64,000 bases of DNA from Archangium sp. (GCA_030695565.1 JAUYRZ010000007.1:1-64000); one strand, 5' to 3'. Positions 1-12,632 are shown, counted from the first letter of the stretch. Made by a program: numbers and translations. The notes: generated by a model not told the origin, from the sequence alone.

Positions 1-3693
<3,693 letters not shown>

Positions 3694-3694
<1 letters not shown>

Positions 3695-5277
3695 TGCAGC
3701 CGCAGGTCAACGTCCTCATCGTCGACGACGATGAAGGGAGCCTGCTCGCGGTTGAGGCGGTGTTGTCGGGCCTCCAGCAGCGGCTGTTCAAGGGCAGCTC
3801 GGCGCGCGACGCGTTGAGGCTGGTCTTGATGTACGACTTCGCGGCGATCCTCCTCGACGTGAAGATGCCGGAGATGGATGGTTTCGAGTGCGCCCGCATC
3901 ATTCGCGGGCGTGAGCGTTCGGCGAAGACGCCCATCATCTTCCTCACCGGCATCGACGAGGGAAAAATGCCGCGTTTCCAGGCCTACGAGGTGGGCGCGG
4001 TCGACTACCTGATCAAACCCATCGAGCCGACCATCTTGCGCAGCAAGGTCTCGGTGTTCGTGGAGCTCGCCCAGAAGACGGCCGAAGTGCGCCGGGTGGC
4101 CGAGCAGCTGCGTGAGCAGGAAGCGCGCGAGCACACCCGCAAGTTGTTGGAGCGCGAGAAAGAAGCGGCGCTCAGCCAGCAGCGGTGGCTCGAGGCGATC
4201 CTCGACACCTTGCCCACCCCGCTGGTGCTGATGGACCCGATGGCCGTGCGGCCGCGTTTTGCGAATCAAGCGGCCTTCGGGTTGGCGGGTGGGGTGTTCG
4301 CCGGCGAGGCGCGCCCCGAGGGGTTGCTCTTGAAGGACGGCGAAGGTCAGCCCCTGGCTGAAGAGAACCTGCCCATGCACCGCGCCGCGCGAGGTGAGCG
4401 GTTGCACGGCGAGATGTTCTCCTTCGACGGCCCCGGGGGCTCCGGCACGGTGGTGGCGTTCTCCGAGCGGCTGCCCGCCCAGCACGGCAACACCGAGACC
4501 GTGCTGCTCAACCTGCACGACGTCTCGGTGCTCAAACACGCCGAGGCCACGCTGCGGGTGGCGCTCACGGCCCGCGAAGACTTCATCTCGGTGGGTTCGC
4601 ACGAGCTGCGCACGCCCATCACGGCGCTCAAGTTCCAGATCCGCAACGCCATCAAGACGTGGGATCGCCCCGAGGCGATCACCAACCCCGCCGAACACGC
4701 GTTGGGCTACCTGCGGCAGATGCACGCGAGCATCGATCGGCTGGCCAAGCTGGCCGAGTACCTGCTCGACGTCGGCCGGCTGTCTACCAACGAGTTTCAG
4801 CTGCGCCCGACCTCCTTCGCGCTGGAAGAGCTGGTGCGCGAAGTGGCCTTGCGGCCGGGCGACGGCTCGCTGGCCTCACCGGTGAAGATCACCACCTCGG
4901 GCGACACGACGGGTGAGTGGGATCGCGCCCGGCTGGAGCAGCTGATCTCGAACCTGCTGGAGAACGCGCGCAGGTATGCGCCGGGCCCGGTCGATCTGCT
5001 GGTGAGCGGCGCGGGTGATCACGTCACTCTCGAGGTGAAGGACTACGGGCCGGGCATCGAGCCCCAGGATCTGCCGCGCATCTTCGAGCGTTTCAGCCGC
5101 GCCCGCGCGCAAGACGACAACAAGGGCTTTGGCCTGGGGTTGTGGATCGTCTCTCAGCTGGCCTCGCACCACGGAGGCACGGTCACCGCGAAGTCGACTC
5201 TGGGCGAAGGGGCCCAGTTCATCGTGACGCTTCCCCGCACCGTTCCTGCCGCCGCGGCCGCGGCGAGAGCTTCGTGA
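3694..5277 (+). CDS. Receiver domain-histidine kinase fusion (REC-coil-PAS-like-HisKA-HATPase)
   Basis: 527 residues from the ATG at 3694, which overlaps the stop of the upstream kinase (TGATG); a GTG at 3691 is the alternative. The N-terminal receiver has VLIVDDD, phospho-Asp55 in LLDVKMPEMDG and a late Lys (LIKPIEP). A charged coiled coil and a PAS-like segment follow, then HisKA with His303 in GSHELRTPIT and an ATPase with NLLENA, DYGPGIEP and GFGLGLWIV motifs. A receiver at the front of a kinase usually lets an upstream phosphodonor tune its activity, and the preceding hybrid kinase is the obvious candidate partner (inference). No transmembrane helices, so cytoplasmic. Confidence 0.93.
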
Positions 5278-5432
5278 ACCCGGGAGAACGCTCTGAGGTC
5301 GCAAGGGACGTGGGGCCGCGCAGCTCCCCCTCGTGGTCAGACCCGACCCTGCAGCAGGTCAGTCCGTTCGACTGCGGCCAGATGACCCCTCCGGTGCAGA
5401 CGGGGTGAGCAACGCTGCAGTACGGTGGCTCC

Positions 5433-5801
5433 ATGTTGTTCGAGGAGTCGCAGCCCGGTTTGATCATCATTCGGTATCGGGAGAAGGCAGACCTGGAGGT
5501 GGAACGGCAGGGTGCGCTCCTCGCGCGCCTGGAAGCGGTCGCAGGGCCGGTGGTGTTGATCTTCGATGTGGCAGCGGAGATCCGCATGGTGCCGATGGAC
5601 GTGCCGAACTTCTGGTTGGGCGTCACCGGGCGGGCCGAGCTGCTCATCAAGGGCATGGCCATCGTCACCTCGTCAGCCGCCGTGAGGGTGGCCGCGGGTG
5701 GTTTCTCGTTGGCCAACACCGCGCGCGGCATATCCACCGAGGTGAAGACCGTCGGCTCGGTGGAGGCTGCGACCGACTGGGCGCGGGCGCTGCTGAGCTG
5801 A
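5433..5801 (+). CDS. Small STAS/SpoIIAA-like hypothetical protein
   Basis: 122 residues. The pattern is a beta strand (VVLIFDVA), then a segment ending in FWLGVTGRAELL, another strand (GMAIVTS), and a C-terminal stretch ending in SVEAATDWARALL. This layout resembles small STAS-like proteins that are frequent in myxobacteria. The protein at 18354 has the same C-terminal design (VTGSAIVV...SEGLSWL), so the two may be distant paralogues. No catalytic residues were recognised. It stands alone, 155 bp after the kinase pair. Function unknown. Confidence 0.65.
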   Translation: MLFEESQPGLIIIRYREKADLEVERQGALLARLEAVAGPVVLIFDVAAEIRMVPMDVPNFWLGVTGRAELLIKGMAIVTSSAAVRVAAGGFSLANTARGISTEVKTVGSVEAATDWARALLS

Positions 5802-5834
5802 CCGCCGCACGCTCTTGTGCCTTAATGGGGGCAC

Positions 5835-7427
5835 ATGGCCCGCTCGACGCTCTTCGATGCGCTTCGCAACACCCTCCGCACCTCGATGCTGGAGGGGCCC
5901 TCGAAAGAAGCGGTGGAGCTGGCGCGCAGCTCGCGTCGTGCCTTCGTGCGCAACTCGGCGCTGTTGAGCGCGGGGCTGGTTGCGGCGAATGGTTTCGCGG
6001 CGCCTCGCACGAACCCGAACCTTCGCATCGGCATCGTGGGCGCCGGGCTGGGAGGGTTGGTCGCGGGTTGGGAGCTGAAGCGCGCGGGCTACCTGGCCAC
6101 GGTGCATGAAGCGTCGGGTCGGGCGGGTGGCCGGTGTTTCTCGATGGGCGGCCGGTGGGGCGGGCCCGTCAACTTCCCCGGGCAGATCGTCGAACGCGGC
6201 GGTGAGCTCATCGACACGGGCCACAAGACGATGCTCGGCTACGCCAACGAGTTTGGCCTGGCGACCGAGAACCTGGTGAAGCAGCCGGGCGAGGTGCGCT
6301 ACTTCTTCTTCGGGCAACAGCACTCTGAAGCGACCATCGTCGACGAGTTCCGCGCCTTCGTGCCGCGCATGCATGCCGACTTGAGGACGCTCTCGGCCGC
6401 GCCGACGTTCTTCAACAAGACGGCCGCCGACGTGGCCCTCGATCAGGTGAGCATTCGCGAGTACCTGGTGACGCGAGGGGCCTCGGCGCTGCTCACCGAG
6501 GTGATCTGCGAAGCCTACGAAGCGGAGTACGGCCTCTCGGCGGATCAGCAGAGCTGCTTCAACCTGCTCTATTTCATTCGCGTCAACCGGCAGTCGAACT
6601 TCGAGCCCTTCGGCGTGAGCGACGAGCGCTACCACCTCGTCGACGGCAATGAAGCGGTGCCGCACGCCATCGCGGGCCGGCTGGTCAACCAGGTGCGTTA
6701 CGGCGAGCGGCTGGAGAGCGCGAAGAAGAACTCGGCGGGCGAGGTGGTGCTCAGCTTCCGCATCAACAACAGGTCGGTCACCGCCACCTATGACGCGGTG
6801 ATCTTCGCGATTCCGTTCTCGGTGATGCGCACGGTGAACCTCGACGCGTCGCTGGGCTTTTCGGCCGACAAGCGCCGGGCCATCGACACGCTCGGCTACG
6901 GCACCAACGCCAAGATGATGGTCGGCTTCAATGGGCCCTTCTGGCGCGCGCTCGGCAACGACGGCGCGACCTACTCCGACCTCACCGACCACCAGGCCAC
7001 CTGGGAGACGAACCACAGCTACGCGACCGCCTCGAACGCGGTGCTGGTCGACTACTCGAGCGGTGCGCGCGGGGCGAACCTCGACCCGAGCCGCCTGCAG
7101 ACCGAAGCGCAGAAGTTCGTCGCCGCCTACGACCGGGTGTGCCCCGGCGCGTTGGCCCGGGTGAAGAAGAACGCGGCGGGCCAGATCCTCGCGCACCTGG
7201 AACACTGGCCGAGCAACCCGCTCAGCCGGGGCAGCTACACCTGCTACACGCGCGGTCAGTTCACGGGCGTCGCGGGGCTCGAAGGGCAGACCCAGGGCAA
7301 CTGCTTCTTCGCCGGTGAGCACGCCAACTCGTTCTACGTGTGGCAGGGCTACCTGGAGGGCGCGTGCCTCAGCGGCAAGGACGCGGCGGCGATGGTGCTT
7401 CAGGCGATCAAGGTCGGGCAGCTTTGA
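5835..7427 (+). CDS. Tat-exported flavin-containing amine oxidase
   Basis: 530 residues. About 30 residues in is a twin-arginine-like export signal (SSRRAFVRNSALLSAGL). A Rossmann dinucleotide-binding motif (GIVGAGLGGLVAGWEL) follows at about residue 58, then the FAD-family continuation HEASGRAGGRC. The C terminus has the family's second FAD motif (FAGEHANSFYVWQGYLEGA). Members oxidise amines, amino acids or polyamines with O2, giving aldehyde, ammonia and H2O2; the substrate cannot be read from sequence. Tat export would place the folded flavoprotein in the periplasm or outside. The long region before RR is unusual for a Tat signal, so export is likely but not certain. Confidence 0.88.
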   Translation: MARSTLFDALRNTLRTSMLEGPSKEAVELARSSRRAFVRNSALLSAGLVAANGFAAPRTNPNLRIGIVGAGLGGLVAGWELKRAGYLATVHEASGRAGGRCFSMGGRWGGPVNFPGQIVERGGELIDTGHKTMLGYANEFGLATENLVKQPGEVRYFFFGQQHSEATIVDEFRAFVPRMHADLRTLSAAPTFFNKTAADVALDQVSIREYLVTRGASALLTEVICEAYEAEYGLSADQQSCFNLLYFIRVNRQSNFEPFGVSDERYHLVDGNEAVPHAIAGRLVNQVRYGERLESAKKNSAGEVVLSFRINNRSVTATYDAVIFAIPFSVMRTVNLDASLGFSADKRRAIDTLGYGTNAKMMVGFNGPFWRALGNDGATYSDLTDHQATWETNHSYATASNAVLVDYSSGARGANLDPSRLQTEAQKFVAAYDRVCPGALARVKKNAAGQILAHLEHWPSNPLSRGSYTCYTRGQFTGVAGLEGQTQGNCFFAGEHANSFYVWQGYLEGACLSGKDAAAMVLQAIKVGQL

Positions 7428-7439
7428 TCATCGGGTGAC

Positions 7440-7674
7440 GGGCGCGTTTGCCTTCGGCCAGACTGGTCACTCCTCGCAGACCGGCTGGTGACGCTCGATC
7501 TGTCGAGCAACAAGCTGACCGACGAAGGCTTCGAGCAGCTCGCAAGCTCGTTCCCGTGGTGCTCGACATCGGCAAGTCGAGTGACGCGCTGTTGGTGAAG
7601 CAGTTGCGCGAGCGATTTGCCGAGGCGCTCATCGGTGAGTTGAAAGACCTGAGCCTCGATGGGGGTGGTGACTG
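7440..7674 (+). pseudogene. Remnant of a leucine-rich-repeat protein gene
   Basis: One frame (about 7488-7560) reads LVTLDLSSNKLTDEGFEQLA, a textbook LRR of the ribonuclease-inhibitor type common in myxobacterial TIGR02996 proteins. It then loses its frame. A second frame continues with VVLDIGKSS and ends KQLRERFAEALIGELKDLSL before a stop at about 7673-7675. There is no start and the frame shifts, so this is the 3' end of a decayed gene. It runs straight into the first 270-bp direct repeat. Confidence 0.6.
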
Positions 7675-7926
7675 AAGGCTTTGCTTCGGCGCTCGTCGCG
7701 TGCGGGCTCTTTGCACGGCGCATGGTTCGCTCGTCTGATGCAGGTGGCGCCCGGTGCTCCTCTTCAAGCTGTAACAACCCGGTAGTGACGCGTGACTACA
7801 GGGTTTTGACAGCTGGGAGAGTCGTCCCGACCGGACCGCGTCACATGAGGATCCCCGCTCGCGGCTGAGAGGCCTGCGGGTGATGCGCAACGGAGCAAAG
7901 CAGTGAACTCACCGCCTTCTTCGGGG
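7654..7926. repeat. 270-bp direct repeat, copy A
   Basis: This segment matches 8273-8543 over its whole length with roughly 80% identity by eye and small indels. Shared blocks include GGTGCTCCTCTTCA, AGCTGGGAGAGTCGTCCCGA, GTCACATGAGGATCC and GGCTGAGAGGCCTGCG. It begins at the 3' end of the LRR remnant. No intact reading frame spans it. It is most simply the 3' end and downstream flank of a gene that was once tandemly duplicated. Confidence 0.85.
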
Positions 7927-7966
7927 CGAGAGCGTTCACGTCGAGCAGCGAGGACTCAGTTACGGC

Positions 7967-8251
7967 TTGCGCAGGTCGTCGAGCCGCCCGCTTCTCTGTT
8001 GCCTGCTGCTCGCGTCGGGTGTGGTTCACGCCCAGAGAGCGCCTCTGCAGCCGAGCGCACCGAACTCGGCTCCGACCCGGGATGAGGCGCTGTGGCCCAA
8101 ACCGCCTTCCCCCTCGGAGAAGGCGGCGCCCTCGACCCCGGCGAGCGGGCAAGTTCCGGCTGGTTCGGTGCTCGGCCCCTGGGCCTTCATGGACCTCGGG
8201 GCCTATCTCGGCGCGGACGCGATCCTCGCGCGAAATTGGATCGAGCGCTGA
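7967..8251 (+). CDS. Short putative secreted protein or truncated exported-protein fragment
   Basis: 94 residues from a TTG start. The N terminus is a convincing signal peptide (basic RRSSSRP, then LLCCLLLASGVVHAQ). A Pro/Ala/Ser-rich stretch and a short segment GPWAFMDLGAYLGAD follow, ending just before the second 270-bp repeat. It may be the surviving N-terminal part of a longer envelope protein, cut off by the rearrangement that made the repeats. Start codon and expression are uncertain. Confidence 0.4.
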   Translation: MRRSSSRPLLCCLLLASGVVHAQRAPLQPSAPNSAPTRDEALWPKPPSPSEKAAPSTPASGQVPAGSVLGPWAFMDLGAYLGADAILARNWIER

Positions 8252-8272
8252 AGCCAGGCCCCGGTCGTCCGG

Positions 8273-8543
8273 CCTCGATGATGGTGGTGGGTGAAGGGGT
8301 TGCTGAGGCGCTCCTCGCGAGCAGGCCCTCCGCACGACACAAAGTGCGGTTGTCTGAGGCGGGTGGAGCCCGGTGCTCCTCTTCAGCGCGTGACAACCGT
8401 GTTGCCTCGCGTGAGACAGGGTTGTCACAGCTGGGAGAGTCGTCCCGACCAGACCTCGTCACATGAGGATCCTCACTCGCGGCTGAGAGGCCTGCGTGTG
8501 ATGCGCAACGGAGTTCTGCCCTGCCTCACCGCCTTCTTGAGGG
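8273..8543. repeat. 270-bp direct repeat, copy B
   Basis: Second copy of the repeat at 7654-7926, offset by about 619 bp in the same orientation. The few codons just before it (LDDGGG then stop) resemble the end of the LRR remnant before copy A (LSLDGGGD then stop). This supports a duplicated gene 3' end rather than a mobile element. No terminal inverted repeats or target duplications were seen. Confidence 0.82.
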
Positions 8544-8550
8544 CAATCCG

Positions 8551-9125
8551 TCACATTTCGGGAGGCCACGTTCTCTCAGGCTCGTCGCCCAACCTCACCT
8601 CGTACGCATCGATGCGTTCGCGTCCGAGCTGCAACCGCGCCCAGAGCGGGTGCGACCGGCTGGGTGCAAGGCTCCAGATCACGCCGCTGATCACCAGCAC
8701 GCCCTCGGCAGTCACTTCGTCGAGTTCGACGCTGATTCCATCCGAGCCTGATGCGAGCGGTGACGTGGGAAACGCCCGCATCGTCCTGCAACGTGCCGTT
8801 GGGCAATCGCGCAGCATCGATGAGAGCGTTGCAGCAGTCGACCGCCGAGACAGCTTCGTCCCGAAGCAGCGTGCGCAAGGTCTCACCGGGCGCGTACTTG
8901 AGCACTCCATCGGTCGCGAGCAGCAGCTCTGCATCGCGCATGGGGAATGTGAAGGTCTTCGGCTCGGAGAACCCACCGCCGAGGAGAGGCTTGCGCGGTT
9001 GGTCGACCGTCAGCTCCCGCCAGCAGCAGCTGCCGCAATCCGCGCTCGTGGAGCTCTCGGCCTTCTTCGACGGCAATCCGGAGCCGATCGATCACCAGCT
9101 GCGCCGCTTCCGCTCCGAATGCCAC
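8551..9125 (-). pseudogene. Frameshifted remnants, including a PP2C-like phosphatase fragment
   Basis: Three protein-like stretches follow each other on the minus strand in three different frames. About 9125-9006 reads FGAEAAQLVIDRLRIAVEEG (unassigned). About 9001-8770 reads KPLLGGG, then ELLLATDGVLKYAP and LQDDAGV, which fits the C-terminal half of PP2C phosphatases (LLLATDG and DD motifs). About 8746-8551 reads VLVISGVIWSLAP...IDAYEVRLGDE up to a stop (unassigned). No single frame is open across the region and no start is visible, so these are decayed genes or one gene broken by frameshifts. Confidence 0.55.
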
Positions 9126-9148
9126 CTGAATACCCCAGCGCCCAGAAT

Positions 9149-10249
9149 CTATGGACCGCAGAGCCTGACCGAGACCGACCCCGGCACGTTCGAGGTCACC
9201 GAGGTCACGTTGCCGTTCGAGTCGTAGTTGAAGCTGGCGTTGAGGTCGGTGGTCGAGTTCGCGTAGTTGCGCGACCATGACGAGATGCGACCCGACGCGC
9301 CGTAGTTGAAGCTCTCGCTGAGGTCTTCCGTGGTGCCCGAGTAGTTGCGCGACCACGAGGAGATGCGGCCCGACGCGTCGTAGTTGAAGCTCTCGCTGAG
9401 GTCTTCCGTGGTGCCCGCGTAGTTGCGCGACCACGACGAGAGCCGGCCCGACGCGTCGTAGTTGAAGGACTCGCTGAGGTCTTCCGTGGCGCCCGAGTAG
9501 TTGCGCGACCACGAGGAGACCCGGCCCGACGCGTCGTAGTTGAACGACTCGCTGAGGCCCTCCGTGGAGCCCGAGAAGTTGAGCGTCCATGACGAGAGGC
9601 GGCCTGACGCGTCGTAGTTGAAGCTCTGCGTCCAGCCTTCGCCGGTGGACGGTGCCCAGGTGGCCGATGAGATGCGCCCCGACGCGTTGCGGTTGACCGA
9701 GAAGGAGCCTGCTCCGGGGGAGAGGGCCCCGGTGAGTTCGCGGCACGTCGCGTACTGCTCGCGGAGGTCTCCCCGGTCGAGCGCGAGCGAACTGTCGATG
9801 CTCACACAAAGGCCGTTCGAGGAGTTGAAGCCGAAAGGCGAGGCCGCGGGGTTGTCGAGCCGGTCAAAACGTTCGCAGTTTCCAGGCATCACGGGGACAC
9901 CGCCGCCGCCGCCACCGCCCGTCGCCGAACCACCGCCCGTCGCCGAACCACCGCCCGTCGCCGAACCACCGCCTGTCGCCGAACCACCGCCTGTCGCCGA
10001 ACCACCGCCTGTCGCCGAACCACCGCCCGCGCCGCTGCCAGAGGTGCACTGCCCCGTGAAGCAGGCGAGGCCGAACGAGCATGTGTTGCACGTCGCACCG
10101 AGCGTTCCGCAGGCATCGGTCGTCACCCCCAGCTGACACTTCCCCGCGGTGTCACAGCACCCGGCGCAGCTCGACGGGGTGCAGGTCTTCGCGGTGGGCC
10201 CGCAGGAAGTCAGAGTCACGAAAGCGAGGAGGACTGAGAGTCGGGACAT
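9149..10249 (-). CDS. Lipoprotein with Cys-rich head, Gly/Ser linker and YD-like tandem repeats
   Basis: 366 residues. The N terminus has a lipobox (LLAFVTLTSC), then a Cys-rich segment (SSCAGCCDTAGKC...CNTC...CFTGQC). A linker of about seven GGGSAT units leads to a C-terminal repeat region: about six 26-residue units of the form SFNYDASGRLSSWSRNYSG, which resemble RHS/YD repeats (Y-D-x-x-G-R). The protein is probably anchored in the outer membrane with a beta-rich outer domain. RHS core and toxin domains are absent. The stop lies at 9149, next to the decayed region. Function unknown. Confidence 0.8.
   Translation of the reverse strand: MSRLSVLLAFVTLTSCGPTAKTCTPSSCAGCCDTAGKCQLGVTTDACGTLGATCNTCSFGLACFTGQCTSGSGAGGGSATGGGSATGGGSATGGGSATGGGSATGGGSATGGGGGGGVPVMPGNCERFDRLDNPAASPFGFNSSNGLCVSIDSSLALDRGDLREQYATCRELTGALSPGAGSFSVNRNASGRISSATWAPSTGEGWTQSFNYDASGRLSSWTLNFSGSTEGLSESFNYDASGRVSSWSRNYSGATEDLSESFNYDASGRLSSWSRNYAGTTEDLSESFNYDASGRISSWSRNYSGTTEDLSESFNYGASGRISSWSRNYANSTTDLNASFNYDSNGNVTSVTSNVPGSVSVRLCGP
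9223..9690 (-). repeat. 78-bp coding tandem repeats
   Basis: About six head-to-tail units of 78 bp (26 codons) start near 9223, 9301, 9379, 9457, 9535 and 9613. They encode the YD-like repeats of the lipoprotein. Middle units are almost identical in DNA and edge units are diverged, as expected from internal expansion by slippage or recombination. Confidence 0.85.
9910..10032 (-). repeat. 18-bp coding repeats for a Gly-Ser-Ala-Thr linker
   Basis: About seven copies of an 18-bp unit (plus strand GCCGAACCACCGCCCGTC) encode a flexible GGGSAT linker in the lipoprotein. Only two variants of the unit alternate, so the array is young and its length is probably variable. Confidence 0.8.
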
Positions 10250-10388
10250 GGCCCAGCCGTTTACACCGATCTGCGCGGTGCGACCGTGGCCGCACGTCGT
10301 TCCGACGCGAATGCTCCGGAGCCTGCTGCCGCGTCACGTGTGCTCACGCACACAGAAGGCCCTTCAGTCGAGCTCGGCCCCAGGTCCT

Positions 10389-10820
10389 TCATGGCCCAAG
10401 AGCAGCGTGTTCTTCCTGGCCCTCTGGTGCCGCGCCGGCGCCGTCCTCGCCCGAAACGGGCTCCAGCGTTGAGATAAGGCGGCGAAGGTCATCGAGCCTG
10501 AAGGGCTTGGCGAGGATCACGCACGGCTGAATGCGCGGCAGGTCAGATGCCTTCAGATCGTGAAGCGAGCCCGAGACCAGGCACCGCTTCACATTCGGAT
10601 GGCGCTCCCTGGCGGCGGAGAGCACGTCGACTCCCGAGAGGCCGGGCATGTTGAGGTCGGAGATGATCAACGCGGGATGAGCTGCCTCCAGCGCCGCCGC
10701 CGCCAGGAGCGGGTCGCGCACCAGGTGGCCGTGGCAGCCCAGCTTGTCGAACTGCCGGAGCAACGAGTGCCCGACCAACGGTTCGTCTTCGACGATCACC
10801 ACCGTGATGCCTTCAGTCAT
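10389..10820 (-). CDS. Single-domain response regulator (REC only)
   Basis: 143 residues: one receiver with acidic pocket VIVEDEP, phospho-Asp55 in IISDLNMPGLSG, a Ser/Thr switch region (CLVSGS) and Lys105 in LAKPF. A roughly 30-residue acidic, Gly/Glu-rich tail (EDGAGAAPEGQEEHAA) has no output domain. Such stand-alone receivers pass phosphoryl groups or bind partners directly. No kinase is adjacent; the hybrid kinases at 1-5.3 kb and 26.8-30.6 kb are possible partners (speculative). Confidence 0.9.
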   Translation of the reverse strand: MTEGITVVIVEDEPLVGHSLLRQFDKLGCHGHLVRDPLLAAAALEAAHPALIISDLNMPGLSGVDVLSAARERHPNVKRCLVSGSLHDLKASDLPRIQPCVILAKPFRLDDLRRLISTLEPVSGEDGAGAAPEGQEEHAALGP

Positions 10821-11103
10821 TGCCTCTCCGGGCCGTGGGTCCTCCTGCGTTCAGTGCTCCTGACTGATGTCACGCGCAAGCGATGCTTGGGCTGCTGCGC
10901 TCTCCGGGGGAGTTCTCCTCTCCTCGTTTCAGGGGAGATTTCACGCGCTGCGGCACGTTCGGCGACCGCCCGTGCCCCGCGCATCGACGACGATCACGCC
11001 GAGCCGCTCCCCCGTTCGGAGTCTTCCGCTCCCTGAAGGCAGGCCGCCTCGGCAAATACCCGTCTGAATTCAGAGCCCGGAAACCGGGAGCCTCAGCGCC
11101 TGG
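10821..11103. other. Intergenic region without recognisable gene
   Basis: 283 bp lie upstream of the minus-strand response regulator and downstream of the minus-strand gene at 11104. The stretch contains a partly symmetrical CTCTCC/GGGGAGA segment near 10900-10945 loosely like the dispersed REP elements, but no convincing ORF, promoter or terminator. Confidence 0.5.
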
Positions 11104-11859
11104 TCATTCGGGCGACCAATAGCGGCTGGCCGACGCCACCACCTTCAACTCCGAGCCCTTGACGCGCAACACCTCGGCGTTTTCGCCCTCAGGGCCGGCC
11201 CACAACGCATAGAGCTCGAGGCCCGCGGGCCCGCTCATGGCGAAGGCCACGCGGTAGCTCGACGCATCGAACTCGCAGCCGTCATCGGCGCGCCAGCAGC
11301 TCGGTGCGCCGCGCTCCCAGGTCGCGGGGAACTTGCGGAGGGCGGGCGCTTCTTTCTCGCGGGTGAGCATCACGGTGGCGAGCGCCTCGCTGCCTTCGAG
11401 CTCGTAGCTGGCGAAGGAGAGCCGGCCTTCTGGAAACGTTCCCGTGGAGAGGCACTTCGTCACCTTGCGTTTGGTGAGCTCGGCGGCGGACGCGGACACC
11501 TTGGCTTCGCAATCACCGGTCTCGGGCGAGACGGGCATCAGCTTTCGTTTGGCGAAGGCAGCGTTGGTGCCCAGCAGACACAGCGCATCCGCGGGCAGGG
11601 TGCCCTTCACCCGCTTGAACAAGGCGCCCTTCACCTGGGTGAAGTTGCGCGCCGTCTGGCGGCCGGTATCTCTGGCGCCCGCGGGCTGATCCTTCACGAA
11701 CTTCACGTCGACCGACCGACCCTCGCAGACGGCCTTGGTGATGCTGGCGGCCGCGCTCACCGGAGGCAACGCGAGGATCTGAGAGCCGTTCTCGTTCGAG
11801 AACCCGAAGGCGAACTCAGGAGCGGCGGCGAGGGTGAAGGCGGCGACGATCGTGAGCAT
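11104..11859 (-). CDS. Secreted hypothetical protein
   Basis: 251 residues from the ATG at 11859; a longer frame exists upstream, but this start gives a clean signal peptide (MLTIVAAFTLAAAPEFA). The mature part has several Cys residues (VCEGRSV, ALCLLGT, GDCEAKV, VTKCLST, CWRADDGCE) and alternating strands, suggesting a disulphide-bonded beta-rich periplasmic protein. It follows the ABC exporter genes by 14 bp on the same strand, so it may be the last gene of that operon. No family recognised. Confidence 0.7.
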   Translation of the reverse strand: MLTIVAAFTLAAAPEFAFGFSNENGSQILALPPVSAAASITKAVCEGRSVDVKFVKDQPAGARDTGRQTARNFTQVKGALFKRVKGTLPADALCLLGTNAAFAKRKLMPVSPETGDCEAKVSASAAELTKRKVTKCLSTGTFPEGRLSFASYELEGSEALATVMLTREKEAPALRKFPATWERGAPSCWRADDGCEFDASSYRVAFAMSGPAGLELYALWAGPEGENAEVLRVKGSELKVVASASRYWSPE

Positions 11860-11873
11860 GTGTGAGTGGCTCC

Positions 11874-12632
11874 TCAGCTCTTCAGTTTGTAGCCAACTCG
11901 TAGCATCTGCCACGCGACGAGGGTCGAAGCGATCGCCAGCACGACCAACATGCCCAGCCCCAGCGTGGAGCTGTCGGTCAACCCGAGCATGCCCGCGCGC
12001 AGGCCCTCGACCATGTGCACCACCGGGTTGAACAAGCTGATGGTGCGGAACGGTTCCGGCAGGTGACGCACCGAATAGAAGACGCCGCCGAGGAACGTGA
12101 GCGGCATCATCAGGAAGGTGGGGAAGAAGTTGATCTGCTCGAACTTCTCCGCCCAGATGCCCGCGATGAAGCCGAGCATCGAGAACACGTAGGCCGAGAG
12201 CAGCAGGAACACCACGGTGCCGCCGATGTGCACCAGGTGGCCGCCGGTGAAGAGCAGGGCCACGACCCAGGTGAGCAGGCCGACCAGCAGGCCGCGCACC
12301 ATCGCTCCCGAGATGAAGCCGATGAGCAGCTCGATGGGCCCCAGCGGCGCCACCATCAAGTCGACCAGCGTGCCTTGAATCTTGGTGATGAAGAACGAGC
12401 TGGAGGCGTTCAAGAACGCGTTGTTGGCGATCCCTAAGAACACCAGCCCCGGCACGATGTACTGAACGTAGGGCACGCCTTCGATTTCGCTCTGCCGCCC
12501 GCCCAGCGTGTAGGCGAACACCACGAAGTAGAGCGAGGTGCTGATCAACGGCTGCAGCACGGTCTGACCCGGCACCCGCAGGAAGCGGCGCACCTCTTTC
12601 ATGAACAGCGTCCTGGCGCCGATGACGTTCAT
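11874..12632 (-). CDS. ABC-2 type transporter permease
   Basis: 252 residues with six predicted membrane helices (for example YIVPGLVFLGIANNAFL, GLLVGLLTWVVALLF, LGLGMLVVLAIASTLVAW). It contains the ABC-2 signature region FFPTFLMMPLTFLGGVFYSV...PEPFRTISLFNPVVHMVEGLR, as in the YadH/DrrB/NodJ family. Its ATG overlaps the stop of the ATPase gene by 4 bp, so the two form one exporter. Substrates of this family include polysaccharides, lipids and drugs; the substrate here is not predictable. Confidence 0.93.
   Translation of the reverse strand: MNVIGARTLFMKEVRRFLRVPGQTVLQPLISTSLYFVVFAYTLGGRQSEIEGVPYVQYIVPGLVFLGIANNAFLNASSSFFITKIQGTLVDLMVAPLGPIELLIGFISGAMVRGLLVGLLTWVVALLFTGGHLVHIGGTVVFLLLSAYVFSMLGFIAGIWAEKFEQINFFPTFLMMPLTFLGGVFYSVRHLPEPFRTISLFNPVVHMVEGLRAGMLGLTDSSTLGLGMLVVLAIASTLVAWQMLRVGYKLKS

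Noticed and set aside
5278..5432. Possible ncRNA or small ORF in the gap after the kinase pair
   Set aside because: No strong stem, promoter or coding bias found.
9223..9690. CRISPR-like regular repeats
   Set aside because: The 78-bp units are in frame inside a lipoprotein gene, contiguous, without spacers and encode YD-like repeats.
9910..10032. Short array resembling a CRISPR or minisatellite
   Set aside because: 18-bp units encode a Gly-Ser linker in frame; no spacers.
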